Shown: in pieces, positions 51,792 through 60,780 of the stretch | How the letters are laid out: the number at the start of each line of letters is the position of its first letter | How positions within the stretch are numbered: the stretch's first letter is position 1 | Assembly: GCA_900315435.1 (NCBI GenBank) | Contig: OMYY01000007.1 | Location: forward strand, 1-64,000 | Length of the DNA stretch: 64,000 bases | DNA from: an uncultured Spirochaetaceae bacterium | GTDB lineage: Bacteria; Spirochaetota; Spirochaetia; Sphaerochaetales; Sphaerochaetaceae | Direction: 5' to 3' | Made by a program: the position numbers and the translations under genes | The notes under the pieces: model-generated | What the model was told of the DNA's origin: nothing | What the model saw: only the letters and a program-made list of their open reading frames with translations | Databases searched by the model: none

Positions 51792-54700
51792 ATGATGGAT
51801 ATGATGGAAAAGATGGTTCGGCTCGACGTGGACGTCAGCCCGAATGAGTTGAGCTACGCCGCGCTCCGTGGGGATCTCAGGCTTGTGGTGGAAATAGAAG
51901 TCTCTAACGAGACGGATTTTCCTCTCCGGGCCTCCAAACTGGTCATCTCCTCCTCATCGCCGTTGCTTGCGGCCGTCGCTTTGAAGATCCCCGTCCCTGC
52001 GGTGCCTGATGTATCTTCAGCCTCGAACACCTATAAGGCCAAAAGGTCCTTCAAGCTGGATCCCTCGTTGTTGCGGGATATTCCATCCCCCCTGTCATTG
52101 CCGCTCGTGGTGTCGCTGGTCGATGATGAGGGGCATGCCTTCGCCACTAGGAGCCGCTCGATATCCGTGCATCCCTCCACCTGGTGGAACGGGGATCCCA
52201 AAGTCCTTTCCGTGTTCATCCAGCCCCATCACTCCCTTGTGAAGCAGATGGTAGGACCGATAGGGGAGCCCTCCGATCCTGTGGCGGCTGTCTATTCCCT
52301 GCTTTCCGGTTACCGGCTCCTGGATGCTCCCGCGCATGAGGAGCGGGGAGAGGCGATCCGGCCGTTGGGGGATATCGTTTCCTCCAAGTCCGGTACGCCG
52401 CTGGAGCTTTCCCTGCTTTTCGCGTCGATTGCCGAAGGCATGGGGTTGCACCCTATCGTGTGCCTGTCTCCCGCCATCATCTTCCCCGGGGTGGTGCTTG
52501 ACGAGAAGCGTTCGTTCGATTGCGTGGTCCATGACGATCCCTCGGATATCACCCAGGATGCCGGCAAGCATATCGTTGTCGTCGCCCTTGGCGAGAACCA
52601 GCCCTTCGCCACCGCATGTGAATCCGCCCTGCAGAAGGCCCGCCAGGCCGAGAGCCTGCTGATTGTTGATGTGAAGTTCGCCCGTCTGGTGGGACTCCAT
52701 CCCCTGCCGGAACGCGTGGTCTCTCCTACGGGAGAGGTCTCGTTCGTCGAAGATGCCTTCTTTGAGACAGCCGCCTACCGTCCGCGCCTGAAGGACACGA
52801 TGGAAGAGGTGGACCTGGCAGGGCAGAAGGTCGCCGACAACACTCCGAAGGGCAGGATCGAGCAATGGCAGCGCCGCCTGCTGGATTTTTCCTACAGGAA
52901 TCCACTGATGAACATGCGTTCCGGGTACTCGATCGTGCAGATCCTGTGTCCGGATATGTCCTCTTTCGTCTCCGCGCTCTCCAAGGGAACCTCGTTTGTT
53001 GTGCGTCCTGATTTCGATGCCCTGTCCGCTTCGCCTGATTTTTCGGAAGCCGCCGTTGAGTCCAAACGGGGAAATCCGGCTTTCCTGGAACTGCTTTCCA
53101 AGAAACAGGTGGTCGTCTCGGAGAATGCCAGTACCTTGACCCTGAAGCTCGGCAGCATCTACTGGCGTACCCAGAAAAACCTCAGCGAGTCCGGCGTCTA
53201 CACGCTCTACCTGACCCTTGGCCATATCGAGTACTATGACGGGGAACAGATGTTCCGTGCCCCGATATTGCTGTATCCGGTGGAACTCTCCCGTCAGAAC
53301 GGCACCTATCAGATCAAGTTGCGCGATGACGAGGACCCCCAACTGAATTTCAGCGTCTTCGAGAAGTTCCGGATGGAGTACGGATACGAAACCCATCTCG
53401 ACTATTCCCACCTGCCGTTGCAGGGGGAGAACATCAACGTCCAGCATGTCTTTGCGACACTTCGTTCCGAGCTCAGCCAGATTCCTCGCTGGAAACTGGT
53501 CGAGTCGGTCTCGGTGGGCATCTACTCGTTCGACCAGTTCGTCATGTACAACGAGCTGAAGGAACACTCGGCGGCGCTGATGAAGAACAAGGTGGTCAAG
53601 AGCCTGGTCAAGAAGAAGCTCTGCTTCAAGCAGGAACCCCTGCCAGAGGTAAAGGACTCGGATTTCATCGACCAGGTGGTCCCCATGGAGTGTGACGAGA
53701 GCCAGCTTCGCGCGGTCAAAGCTGCGGTCTGTGGCTACAGCTTCATCCTGCAGGGTCCGCCGGGCACCGGCAAGTCCCAGACCATCACCTCCATCATCGT
53801 CAATGCGATGGTCCAAGGGAAGAAGGTGCTGTTCGTCGCCGAGAAGATGGCCGCCTTGCAGGTGGTCTACCGGAACCTGCACCAGGTCGGTATCAGCAAC
53901 CATCTCCTGGAATTGCACTCCATCAAGGCCTCGAAGGCCCATTTCCTCGACCAGATTTCCGCCGCTTTGGAGCAGAGTGGGGAAACCGTTGCACGCAACG
54001 CGGCGAACGAGGAACAGATCAAACGGATCAGCGGGGAGTTGAAGAAGTACGTCCGCGAACTCCATAAGACCCGCCCCTGCGGCATGAGCCTCTACCAGCT
54101 GATCAACCTGTACGAGGCGCACCGCGAGGTTCCGGTCACCCAGCTTCGCTACTCCCTGATCAAGAAGGTTGGCAAGAAGGAACTTGATGCCTGCGCCACG
54201 AAACTTGGGGAAATATCCCTGAATCTCGCCCGGTTCCGGCCCTTGGAGAAGTCTCCGTTCCAGGGCCTGGGAATCACGAGCTATGGTGACGATGTCAGGG
54301 AACAGGTGTCCAGCCTGGCAGGCAAGCTGGTCAGCCACCTTTCCCATATCGCGCTTCTTGAGGCGGAAATCCAGAAGGAGATGCCGGATGGATGCAAGTG
54401 GAACTGCACCACCACGACCGGAGAAAAGGTGAAGGGGGTGATCGACGCGCTCTCCCGGCTGAAGGAACAGGAAATCGAACCCGGTATCCTCGCGATGGAC
54501 CGAAGTGCGCTGGGTGATGGCCTGGAGGTCTTGAAGCGTTACTCCAACCTGAAGCTCGCCAGCGGCGTTTCCAGCGACTGGAGCCCTGAGATCTTCCATG
54601 AAAGCATTCCCGGCCTGGTCCAGCAGTGGGACGGTTGCAAGAGCGGGTTCTTCAAGGGAAAGGAACGGAAACGGCTTCTTTCCAAGGTGAATTCCATGGC

Positions 54701-57512
54701 TCCAAGCGGCTTGGTGATTACCCAGGACAACATCGTGGACGAGTTGAAGAAACTCAACTCGTTTGTCGCACGGAGCGCACGCCTGAAGCGGGAAGAGGCG
54801 AAAATCCCTGAAGAGTTCCGCTTCCTGGTCGGACGGGACTACGAAGCTGCTGAGCATGTCGTGGATCTGGTGGCTGCCTACCGCAAAGAGGTGGCGACCC
54901 TGCTGGAGGCGATGAAGTGCAAGCACACGGAACCCTTTGTCCTGTCCGTGGCTTCCGCCTGGTACGGGGACGAGCATCTGATCCGGACCCTCGATGAATT
55001 CAGCAAGGTGCAGAAGTCGATAGCCAGTGGCTGGAAAGAGCTTTCCCAGGTAGTGGAGGCTGACGCTTCCTTGTCCGACCTTTCCTATGCCGAGTTGCAG
55101 ACCCGCCTCGAAGCTTGGATTCAGAGAACGGTGGACATGGAAGGATGGGCCCACTGCAACAGCCTGCTTTCCTGGTTCGATACCAAGCCGTATGCTGATC
55201 CCTTCGTGCGCATGATGATAGGGGGAATGGAGGCGAAAGAGGTGGCGCTTTTGTTGCAGGCGTCGTTCGAGAAGTCCTATATCGACGAGATCTTCCAGCA
55301 GTGCGCGCCGCTGTTCCAATATGCGCAGGCTGGCTTCGATGAGAATATCCGGACACTGATGCAAGCCCAAGAGGAGTATCGGGCCTACGTGAAGAGCGCG
55401 TTGCCTGGCATGCTGGACGCCCGGGTGCCTTCCGATGACCGGGTACGCCATGTCCTGTCGCGCTTTGTGGCGACCAAAGGCAAGAAACAGTCGGTCCGGG
55501 AATTCCTCTCCGGGGGAATCGACGCCGTGCTTGCCTATTTCCCCTGCTTCCTGATGAGTCCCATGTCGGTCGCCCAGTTCCTGGATCCGGAACGGCAGCC
55601 GTTCGATTTGGTGGTCTTTGACGAGGCGTCGCAGATCCCCACCTGCCAGGCAATCGGTCCGATTGCCCGTGGCAAGGACCTGATCGTCGTCGGTGACGCG
55701 AAGCAGATGCCTCCGACCAGCTTCTTCCAGAAAACCGCGACCAGCGACGATGAGGAACGGGATCCTTTTGACGGGGACTTGGACAGCATCCTTGCCGACT
55801 GCAATGATATCGGGCTTCCCCAGACCAGCCTGAACTGGCACTATCGGAGCACCAATGAAAGCCTGATCGCCTTCAGCAACGCGCATTATTACCATCGCAG
55901 GCTGAAAACCTATCCGTCGGTGGATTCCTTGCATTCCCGGGTGTCGCTACGCCACGTCGAGGGGTACTATCAGTCGGGAAGCAAAGAGCCGAATCCTGCC
56001 GAGGCCGATGCCATCGTCATGGAAATCAAGCGCCGTCTCGAGGATCCCGTCTTGTGCGGCGATTCCATCGGTGTCATCACCTTTGGCGAGAAACAGCAGG
56101 CGTTGATCCAGGACAAGCTGGAAGACCTGTTCAGCCGCAAGCACAACCTTGCCAAGCTGGCGAAATGGGACCAGAGCGAGATCGACTGTCCGGACCGGCT
56201 GATCGTGAAGAATCTGGAGAACATCCAGGGAGACGAAAGGGATGTGATCCTGCTCTCGGTCACCTACGGCAAGAACAAGGCCGGGAGGTTCTCCACCAAC
56301 TTCGGACCGATCAGCAGCATTGGCGGAGAGAACCGCCTGAACGTCGCCTTCAGCCGGGCAAAGAAAGAGATGGTGGTCTTCACCATCATCGACCTTGCCG
56401 ACTTCGCGGGCAAGCAGATTCCCTCGAAGGGGGGAAACGACCTTCGCAGTTTCCTGCAGTTCGCCAGCCAGGCGGGGGTGGACGAGGGAGTGCGCTCGAA
56501 GCGGGAGCAGAGCCTGATGGCCCAGGAGATTCTGGAGATGCTCAGAGAACATGGCTATGAAGGAGCGCTCAACGTGGGATTGTCCGATTTCCAGGTGGAT
56601 ATCGCGCTTTCCCACCCCAAGGATCCCGGTACCTTCTTCTGCGGCATCCTGCTTGACGGAAGCGGCATGCTCCTTTCCTCGTTGACCAACGACCGGTTCA
56701 TCCTGCGCGAGCAGGTGTTGAAGGCAAGGGGATGGAACGTGATTCTGGTCAGAACCATCGATTGGTTCAATGATCGGGAAAAGGAGACCAGGTACATCCT
56801 CTCTCTTGTCGGGAAATATCGTTCCCTCCTGAAGAAGAGCGAGGCGGTGGCCGCCATTCCGGCTGAGGAGGAGAAACCTCATGAGGAAAGCAGCACGTTC
56901 CGCATCGGAATCGACTACCAGGGTTTCGAGTTCAACGAGACGGATACCATGTCCGTGGCCGAGGTGAAGCATCTGAAGCCAGAGCAATTCGTCGCCCGCT
57001 TCCGCAGCGTGATCGAGGGAGAAGGACCGATTGCCGAAGAGTTGCTTGAGCTCAAGGTGCTCCGCTCCTTCGGGCCGAAGAAGAAAAGTCCCTCCCTCAA
57101 GCCGGTGCTTGACGAGCACCTGCGTTCCGCGGGGTTCATCACCACCGAAGAACTGGATGGCGAGGGGAACAGGCAGTTCGTCTACTGGCCGGAGAAGTGG
57201 AGAGGGACGGAAGATATCGAATCCGCCTATACCCAGTACCGCCGTAACGGAGAGCAGGAGGGAGAGAAACGCCAGGTGGGGGATATCCCTCGGATCGAGA
57301 TGCTCAACGCCATGTATGCGGTCCTCCAGAGCAAGGGTACGCTGATGAAAGAGGATTTGTTGAAAGAGACCTCTCTCGCCCTTGGATTCAAAGGGCGGAG
57401 TGCTTCTGTACAAAAAGCTTTGGAATCCACCATCGAGCAAGGGCTGGCTTCCGCACGCCTTGCCGTCATGGACGAGTTCGGGCGCATCGGAATCGGGCAG
57501 GCCCAGATGTGA
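51792..57512 (+). CDS. DUF4011-SF1 helicase-MTES/Vsr-like nuclease-DUF3320 protein (Hhe-like)
   Basis: A 1906-residue multidomain defence protein. The N-terminal third contains a transglutaminase-like part (about 150-300) and DUF4011 (from about 355, RIEQWQRRLLDFSYRNPLMNM). The SF1 helicase has Walker A LQGPPGTGKSQTITSII near 653, motif II VVFDEASQIP near 1275, GDAKQMPPTSFF, and a final NVAFSRAKKEMVVF near 1515. Residues 1599-1665 resemble the Vsr-like MTES_1575 nuclease (VDIALSHPKDPGTFFCGILLDG, LKARGWNVILVRTIDWF), though the usual CDG is LDG. DUF3320 ends the chain (PRIEMLNAMYAVLQSKG). The order matches, as I recall, the single-gene anti-phage system called Hhe. GAGGG precedes the ATG. Confidence 0.85.
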   Translation: MMDMMEKMVRLDVDVSPNELSYAALRGDLRLVVEIEVSNETDFPLRASKLVISSSSPLLAAVALKIPVPAVPDVSSASNTYKAKRSFKLDPSLLRDIPSPLSLPLVVSLVDDEGHAFATRSRSISVHPSTWWNGDPKVLSVFIQPHHSLVKQMVGPIGEPSDPVAAVYSLLSGYRLLDAPAHEERGEAIRPLGDIVSSKSGTPLELSLLFASIAEGMGLHPIVCLSPAIIFPGVVLDEKRSFDCVVHDDPSDITQDAGKHIVVVALGENQPFATACESALQKARQAESLLIVDVKFARLVGLHPLPERVVSPTGEVSFVEDAFFETAAYRPRLKDTMEEVDLAGQKVADNTPKGRIEQWQRRLLDFSYRNPLMNMRSGYSIVQILCPDMSSFVSALSKGTSFVVRPDFDALSASPDFSEAAVESKRGNPAFLELLSKKQVVVSENASTLTLKLGSIYWRTQKNLSESGVYTLYLTLGHIEYYDGEQMFRAPILLYPVELSRQNGTYQIKLRDDEDPQLNFSVFEKFRMEYGYETHLDYSHLPLQGENINVQHVFATLRSELSQIPRWKLVESVSVGIYSFDQFVMYNELKEHSAALMKNKVVKSLVKKKLCFKQEPLPEVKDSDFIDQVVPMECDESQLRAVKAAVCGYSFILQGPPGTGKSQTITSIIVNAMVQGKKVLFVAEKMAALQVVYRNLHQVGISNHLLELHSIKASKAHFLDQISAALEQSGETVARNAANEEQIKRISGELKKYVRELHKTRPCGMSLYQLINLYEAHREVPVTQLRYSLIKKVGKKELDACATKLGEISLNLARFRPLEKSPFQGLGITSYGDDVREQVSSLAGKLVSHLSHIALLEAEIQKEMPDGCKWNCTTTTGEKVKGVIDALSRLKEQEIEPGILAMDRSALGDGLEVLKRYSNLKLASGVSSDWSPEIFHESIPGLVQQWDGCKSGFFKGKERKRLLSKVNSMAPSGLVITQDNIVDELKKLNSFVARSARLKREEAKIPEEFRFLVGRDYEAAEHVVDLVAAYRKEVATLLEAMKCKHTEPFVLSVASAWYGDEHLIRTLDEFSKVQKSIASGWKELSQVVEADASLSDLSYAELQTRLEAWIQRTVDMEGWAHCNSLLSWFDTKPYADPFVRMMIGGMEAKEVALLLQASFEKSYIDEIFQQCAPLFQYAQAGFDENIRTLMQAQEEYRAYVKSALPGMLDARVPSDDRVRHVLSRFVATKGKKQSVREFLSGGIDAVLAYFPCFLMSPMSVAQFLDPERQPFDLVVFDEASQIPTCQAIGPIARGKDLIVVGDAKQMPPTSFFQKTATSDDEERDPFDGDLDSILADCNDIGLPQTSLNWHYRSTNESLIAFSNAHYYHRRLKTYPSVDSLHSRVSLRHVEGYYQSGSKEPNPAEADAIVMEIKRRLEDPVLCGDSIGVITFGEKQQALIQDKLEDLFSRKHNLAKLAKWDQSEIDCPDRLIVKNLENIQGDERDVILLSVTYGKNKAGRFSTNFGPISSIGGENRLNVAFSRAKKEMVVFTIIDLADFAGKQIPSKGGNDLRSFLQFASQAGVDEGVRSKREQSLMAQEILEMLREHGYEGALNVGLSDFQVDIALSHPKDPGTFFCGILLDGSGMLLSSLTNDRFILREQVLKARGWNVILVRTIDWFNDREKETRYILSLVGKYRSLLKKSEAVAAIPAEEEKPHEESSTFRIGIDYQGFEFNETDTMSVAEVKHLKPEQFVARFRSVIEGEGPIAEELLELKVLRSFGPKKKSPSLKPVLDEHLRSAGFITTEELDGEGNRQFVYWPEKWRGTEDIESAYTQYRRNGEQEGEKRQVGDIPRIEMLNAMYAVLQSKGTLMKEDLLKETSLALGFKGRSASVQKALESTIEQGLASARLAVMDEFGRIGIGQAQM

Positions 57513-57532
57513 CCAGACCGGAATTGCGTGTT

Positions 57533-57565
57533 GCCAGCAGTATTTCCTTGGCGGATACTGCTGGC
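57533..57565 (+). terminator. Hairpin after the giant helicase gene
   Basis: GCCAGCAGTAT and ATACTGCTGGC form a perfect 11-bp stem with an 11-nt loop, 21 nt after the stop. No T-run follows, so it may protect the mRNA 3' end rather than terminate strongly. Confidence 0.5.
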
Positions 57566-57650
57566 GTGCTATGCTGATTGTCGTGTTCCTCGCGTTTTCG
57601 TGACCGTTGGGGGCATCAATTCTCCCGTATGCTTGGCTTGGAGGCAAAGT

Positions 57651-58478
57651 ATGGAAGAATACCTGTGTTCTCCACAGGACTTTTGTGGTGTGCGTATCGG
57701 AAAGGGGACGATGGAACACTTTGACTATCACGCATTCAAGTCATATGTGAAGCGCCGGATAGTGCCCCAGATCCCTTTGCGTCGCCTTGAGGGCAAGGTG
57801 CCGTTTCCGATGTTCCATGGGACTGACGAGATGGTGCTGGAAATGAGTGATGGACAGCGGAAGGAAACTGATCGTCTGCTCAGGCGCTATGTGCTCTATC
57901 TGCACCACCGGGTTCCCCATGATTTCTGGGGTTGGGAAGAGCGCTATGGCATGCAGGGGCGTGATATGGCTCTAGTCATGACCCAGGAGCTTCCGAAGAT
58001 GCTCGGAGAGCGGAGATGGTGGTCCTCTGCATCCCTTTCGGTCTGTGGACTTGGGTTTGCCTGCCAGTATGCGGTCCGTGCCCAGTACTTCGGCATGGTG
58101 GGAAGGGCGGCCCATTTCCTGGCCTTGGCCGAGCGCAAGGCGGTGCAGACCGGCAAGATTCCGGAGGCGCCCCTTGTCGGAGATCTTGCGAAAGCCAAAG
58201 GACTGGTTGAGCGATTCTGGGACAACCATCCCCGCCCGGTGGTGTTGATGGTGGAAGGCCTTGACGATGTGTCTGCTTTCCTGACCGAGGACGGAAGACC
58301 TGCGCTGGAGCGTAAGAAAGGGAGGGAGCGGACCAGCTGTCTGCGCTACATTACCGATGGGTTCCGGTACACACAGCCGGTAGACCTTTGCCATGCGACG
58401 CGGATAGGGGTGACTCCAGATAGCTATGCACAGTTTGTCCATGCCTACAACCTTCCCTTTGCCTGCATGACGGTCTAA
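57651..58478 (+). CDS. FHGTD-motif protein 2, paralogue of the gene at 50803
   Basis: A 275-residue protein. It shares VPFPMFHGTDEMVLEM (50-65), ASLSV with FACQYAVRAQYFGMVGRAAHFLALAER (127-162) and RPVVLMVEGL (195-204) with protein 1 in the same order and similar spacing, so the two are paralogues. At the place where protein 1 has Tyr-Val-Ser, this copy has Leu-Ser-Val, so if the ADP-ribosyltransferase reading is right, this one may use different residues or be inactive. GGAGG lies 6 nt before the ATG. The pair brackets the helicase gene. Confidence 0.4.
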   Translation: MEEYLCSPQDFCGVRIGKGTMEHFDYHAFKSYVKRRIVPQIPLRRLEGKVPFPMFHGTDEMVLEMSDGQRKETDRLLRRYVLYLHHRVPHDFWGWEERYGMQGRDMALVMTQELPKMLGERRWWSSASLSVCGLGFACQYAVRAQYFGMVGRAAHFLALAERKAVQTGKIPEAPLVGDLAKAKGLVERFWDNHPRPVVLMVEGLDDVSAFLTEDGRPALERKKGRERTSCLRYITDGFRYTQPVDLCHATRIGVTPDSYAQFVHAYNLPFACMTV

Positions 58479-58506
58479 TGTGAAGCGACGGGCAAGAGGT
58501 TTGTAG

Positions 58507-58534
58507 TTGTATACAGGTTTTTCACAAGTATAAA
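58507..58534 (+). promoter_or_regulatory. Promoter and palindrome before the tandem-HTH gene
   Basis: TTGTAT (58507-58512), a 16-nt spacer and TATAAA (58529-58534). The -35 overlaps the palindrome TGTATACA (58508-58515), a form often bound by regulators. The HTH protein downstream may control itself here. An alternative start-proximal TAGATT lies 7 nt before the ATG. Confidence 0.4.
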
Positions 58535-58577
58535 AAAGCAGTTTCGCAATGTCATATCCTGTGGTAGATTTCTCCTT

Positions 58578-59450
58578 ATGGGAATGGCAACGAAACTGGA
58601 AGTGGAGCGGTATACGGCGCTCTGGAGAAACCATGGGCGCTTGAAATTGGTGGCGCGGGAGGCGAAGACGACGACGGTAAAGGTCCGCAAGCTTCTGATC
58701 ACTGCCGGTATCTATACCAATGCCCAACATCTGCGTATCACCAAGCTTGTTCGCCATGGCATGCGGACTCGGGAAATCGCCCGGGTGACCGGACTCGGAC
58801 CAAAAGTTGTGGACAGTTACCGCCCTTACCGGGATGGACCTTTCGCGCAGGCGGGCTGGGGGCTGAAGAAGCCGGAGAAGCTGCACAGTCTTCCTATCAT
58901 CTCCAGTAGCGGCCGTTGCGATATGCAACCATGGCTCAAAGACCGTAGCGAGACCTTGATCCAAGCCTTCCTTTCCCTTGCGCTCCATGTCGATATCAAC
59001 CATACCGACCTGATCAGCCAGATGCTCCCGCTCGCCAGCCAGTACGTCCCGGCTCTCCGTTCCCTTGCCTGCATGGTACTCGGTCTTGTCCCGGCAGAAC
59101 CGGTTCCTTTGGACTACGGGAACTTGACGCTGGTGGATATGATGGTGGCATACCAGCTCGGCCGCTGGCTGATGGAGCCGTGGAACGGGGGAGGGGAAGT
59201 GCTGCATCTGGCACCTTCGGAGAATGTCTTCGCTTTGGAGCAGGGCGGGATGGATATCCATTCCCAGCTCTTGCACGACGTCATGGCCCTTGGCGTAGCC
59301 TACGACATGCTCAGCGAACTTTTTGCCGGTTGTCGGGACGAGGTAGTCGATACCCTGCTGAAAAGGGTCAGGGACAACTTGGTGGCGCTCTTTTCCTATC
59401 TTCGGTCGCCTCGTCTCAAGAGAATGCCACGTGTTTTTCTCACGCATTGA
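58578..59450 (+). CDS. Tandem helix-turn-helix protein of unknown function
   Basis: A 290-residue protein. The N-terminal 80 residues contain two HTH units, YTALWRNHGRLKLVAREAKTTTVKVRKLLITAGIY and ITKLVRHGMRTREIARVTGLGPKVVDSYRPYRDG. The pattern 'V-x-K-xLITAG-Y ... EIA-x-x-TGL ... V-x-SY-x-PY' recurs in Firmicutes and phage DNA-binding proteins I have seen, without a clear name. The rest (about 100-290) is helical and unrecognised. It may regulate the FHGTD/NADAR region. Starts at 58578 or 58584 are both possible, and no Shine-Dalgarno is visible. Confidence 0.55.
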   Translation: MGMATKLEVERYTALWRNHGRLKLVAREAKTTTVKVRKLLITAGIYTNAQHLRITKLVRHGMRTREIARVTGLGPKVVDSYRPYRDGPFAQAGWGLKKPEKLHSLPIISSSGRCDMQPWLKDRSETLIQAFLSLALHVDINHTDLISQMLPLASQYVPALRSLACMVLGLVPAEPVPLDYGNLTLVDMMVAYQLGRWLMEPWNGGGEVLHLAPSENVFALEQGGMDIHSQLLHDVMALGVAYDMLSELFAGCRDEVVDTLLKRVRDNLVALFSYLRSPRLKRMPRVFLTH

Positions 59451-59887
59451 ATTGTTAAAAACTGTATATTTTCTTGCGCGTTTTATTTGCTTGGTTGCCA
59501 GACTGAGCACCATACTTGCCAATTACCTGATTCCCTCTGTCTTGTGGGTTGGTCTTCTCGTAATCCAACAAGGTGTCGATTGATATCAATTCTTTAGCAT
59601 ATAAATAGTTATACGCATATTCGTACCCTGTTGCATAGGCAATAATCCATGACAGGATAACGCATTATCTCCTGGTGCCTTTGGTGACGGGAGAAAGGCG
59701 GTTTCCTTGGCGATCTCTATCGTTTTCTATAATTGTGATTAATTTATCATAGCATGGTGTGATGGTCTTCTGAATCAATTATTGTATATACAATGGATTA
59801 TATCTCGATTTATGAAAAGTGCATGAAATAGCTTTCTGATTTTGTACAAGAGGGTGTAGTGTGTAATTGTTGTAGATAATTGCTCTT
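59451..59887. other. AT-rich intergenic region
   Basis: No supported gene. It is the AT-richest spot in the right half of the island and presumably holds the promoter for the coupled small frame, helical protein and NADAR genes. GATAAT at 59875-59880 is a possible -10, 7 nt before the ATG at 59888. Confidence 0.45.
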
Positions 59888-59995
59888 ATGGGAGATGAGA
59901 TGGGGAAGCTTGGTCCGTGGATGTCGTACAAGGGCATCCTATCCGTTATGAGAAATGAGGTGTTGGTTCGTCACCAAGGGAAGGCGAAACAATGA
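59888..59995 (+). CDS. Small coupled reading frame (35 residues or fewer)
   Basis: Reads MGDEMGKLGPWMSYKGILSV and on to GKAKQ. Its TGA overlaps the ATG of the next gene (ATGA), the same 4-nt coupling used by the next pair. An internal ATG at 59900 has a GGGAG 5 nt before it and could be the real start. It may be a leader peptide or a small partner protein; the family is unknown. Only the junctions support it. Confidence 0.35.
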   Translation: MGDEMGKLGPWMSYKGILSVMRNEVLVRHQGKAKQ

Positions 59996-60780
59996 TAAAC
60001 TACACGAAGTTCCGTTCCGACCTCTATTCCTACAAGTACTGTGTGGACTTCCTGCGCAAGAGGAGGAACCTGAGCCTGACACGCCGGATAGACCTGGTGA
60101 CACGGACAAGGTATCCTTGGACGGAACTGCAAAGCGACGAGGAGCGGTTCATGACCAGCGCCTCCGGGGTGAGCGATGACGAGGCGGTGGTGTTCTTCCG
60201 GAGAAAGCTGCAGACCCTCTACAAGTTGGAGTTGGAGAGGAATTTCCCGAGCACCGGCTCGATCCGGGAGTTCTGGGCCCTGCTGGATGGACTGTGGCAT
60301 CAACGGGAGCTGTCGTTCATGGAAACCGGGCAGTCCTTTCTTTCCTTCTGGAAGCGGCAGGGGATGTCCCCGAACCGGCATGATGCGGGGATGATCGCGC
60401 TTTCAAGCAAGTTCCTGAACCTGATGGAGCCGAATCGTTGGCCGATCTGGGATATCAGGCGGGATAGCCGGTTCTTCCTGTTGACCGATAGTGAACTGCG
60501 TGACTATCCCGAGGCATGTTATCGGCGGCTCTGCCGGCTGGTGGCCAGGATTCGGTCAAATGGCCATATGCATCTGTACCGCGGCTTCATGGACCACCTG
60601 TTGGAGCTTCATACGGCTGCGCTCCCGCCTGTCACGCCGCTTCCCGCGCCATTGGTCATCCATCTGCTTACCAAACGTCAGGAGGCGATGAGGATCCTGG
60701 CCGTGAACCCGGCGCTTGCCATGGAATGGGAGACGGTGAAGCGCCATCTGCGGGCGGACATGGAAAGGGGAAGAAGATGA
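59992..60780 (+). CDS. Helical protein of unknown function, coupled to NADAR
   Basis: A 262-residue, mostly helical, basic protein that I do not recognise. Segments of note are RSDLYSYKYCVDFLRKRRNLSL, FWALLDGLWHQRELSFMETGQS and LSSKFLNLMEPNRWPIWDIRRDSR. The 'FLNLMEPNRWPIWD' piece recalls helical DNA-binding proteins with an 'LNPxxFPxWD' motif, too weakly to name. It shares a 4-nt ATGA overlap with both the small frame before it and the NADAR gene after it, so it probably works with NADAR, perhaps as target recogniser or toxin. Confidence 0.55.
   Translation: MINYTKFRSDLYSYKYCVDFLRKRRNLSLTRRIDLVTRTRYPWTELQSDEERFMTSASGVSDDEAVVFFRRKLQTLYKLELERNFPSTGSIREFWALLDGLWHQRELSFMETGQSFLSFWKRQGMSPNRHDAGMIALSSKFLNLMEPNRWPIWDIRRDSRFFLLTDSELRDYPEACYRRLCRLVARIRSNGHMHLYRGFMDHLLELHTAALPPVTPLPAPLVIHLLTKRQEAMRILAVNPALAMEWETVKRHLRADMERGRR

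Noticed and set aside
52095-55934. Minus-strand open frame of 1279 codons under the giant helicase gene
   Set aside because: It is antisense to a protein with clear domains, has no start signal, and its composition (His, Gln and Leu-rich) is that of a mirrored GC-rich frame.
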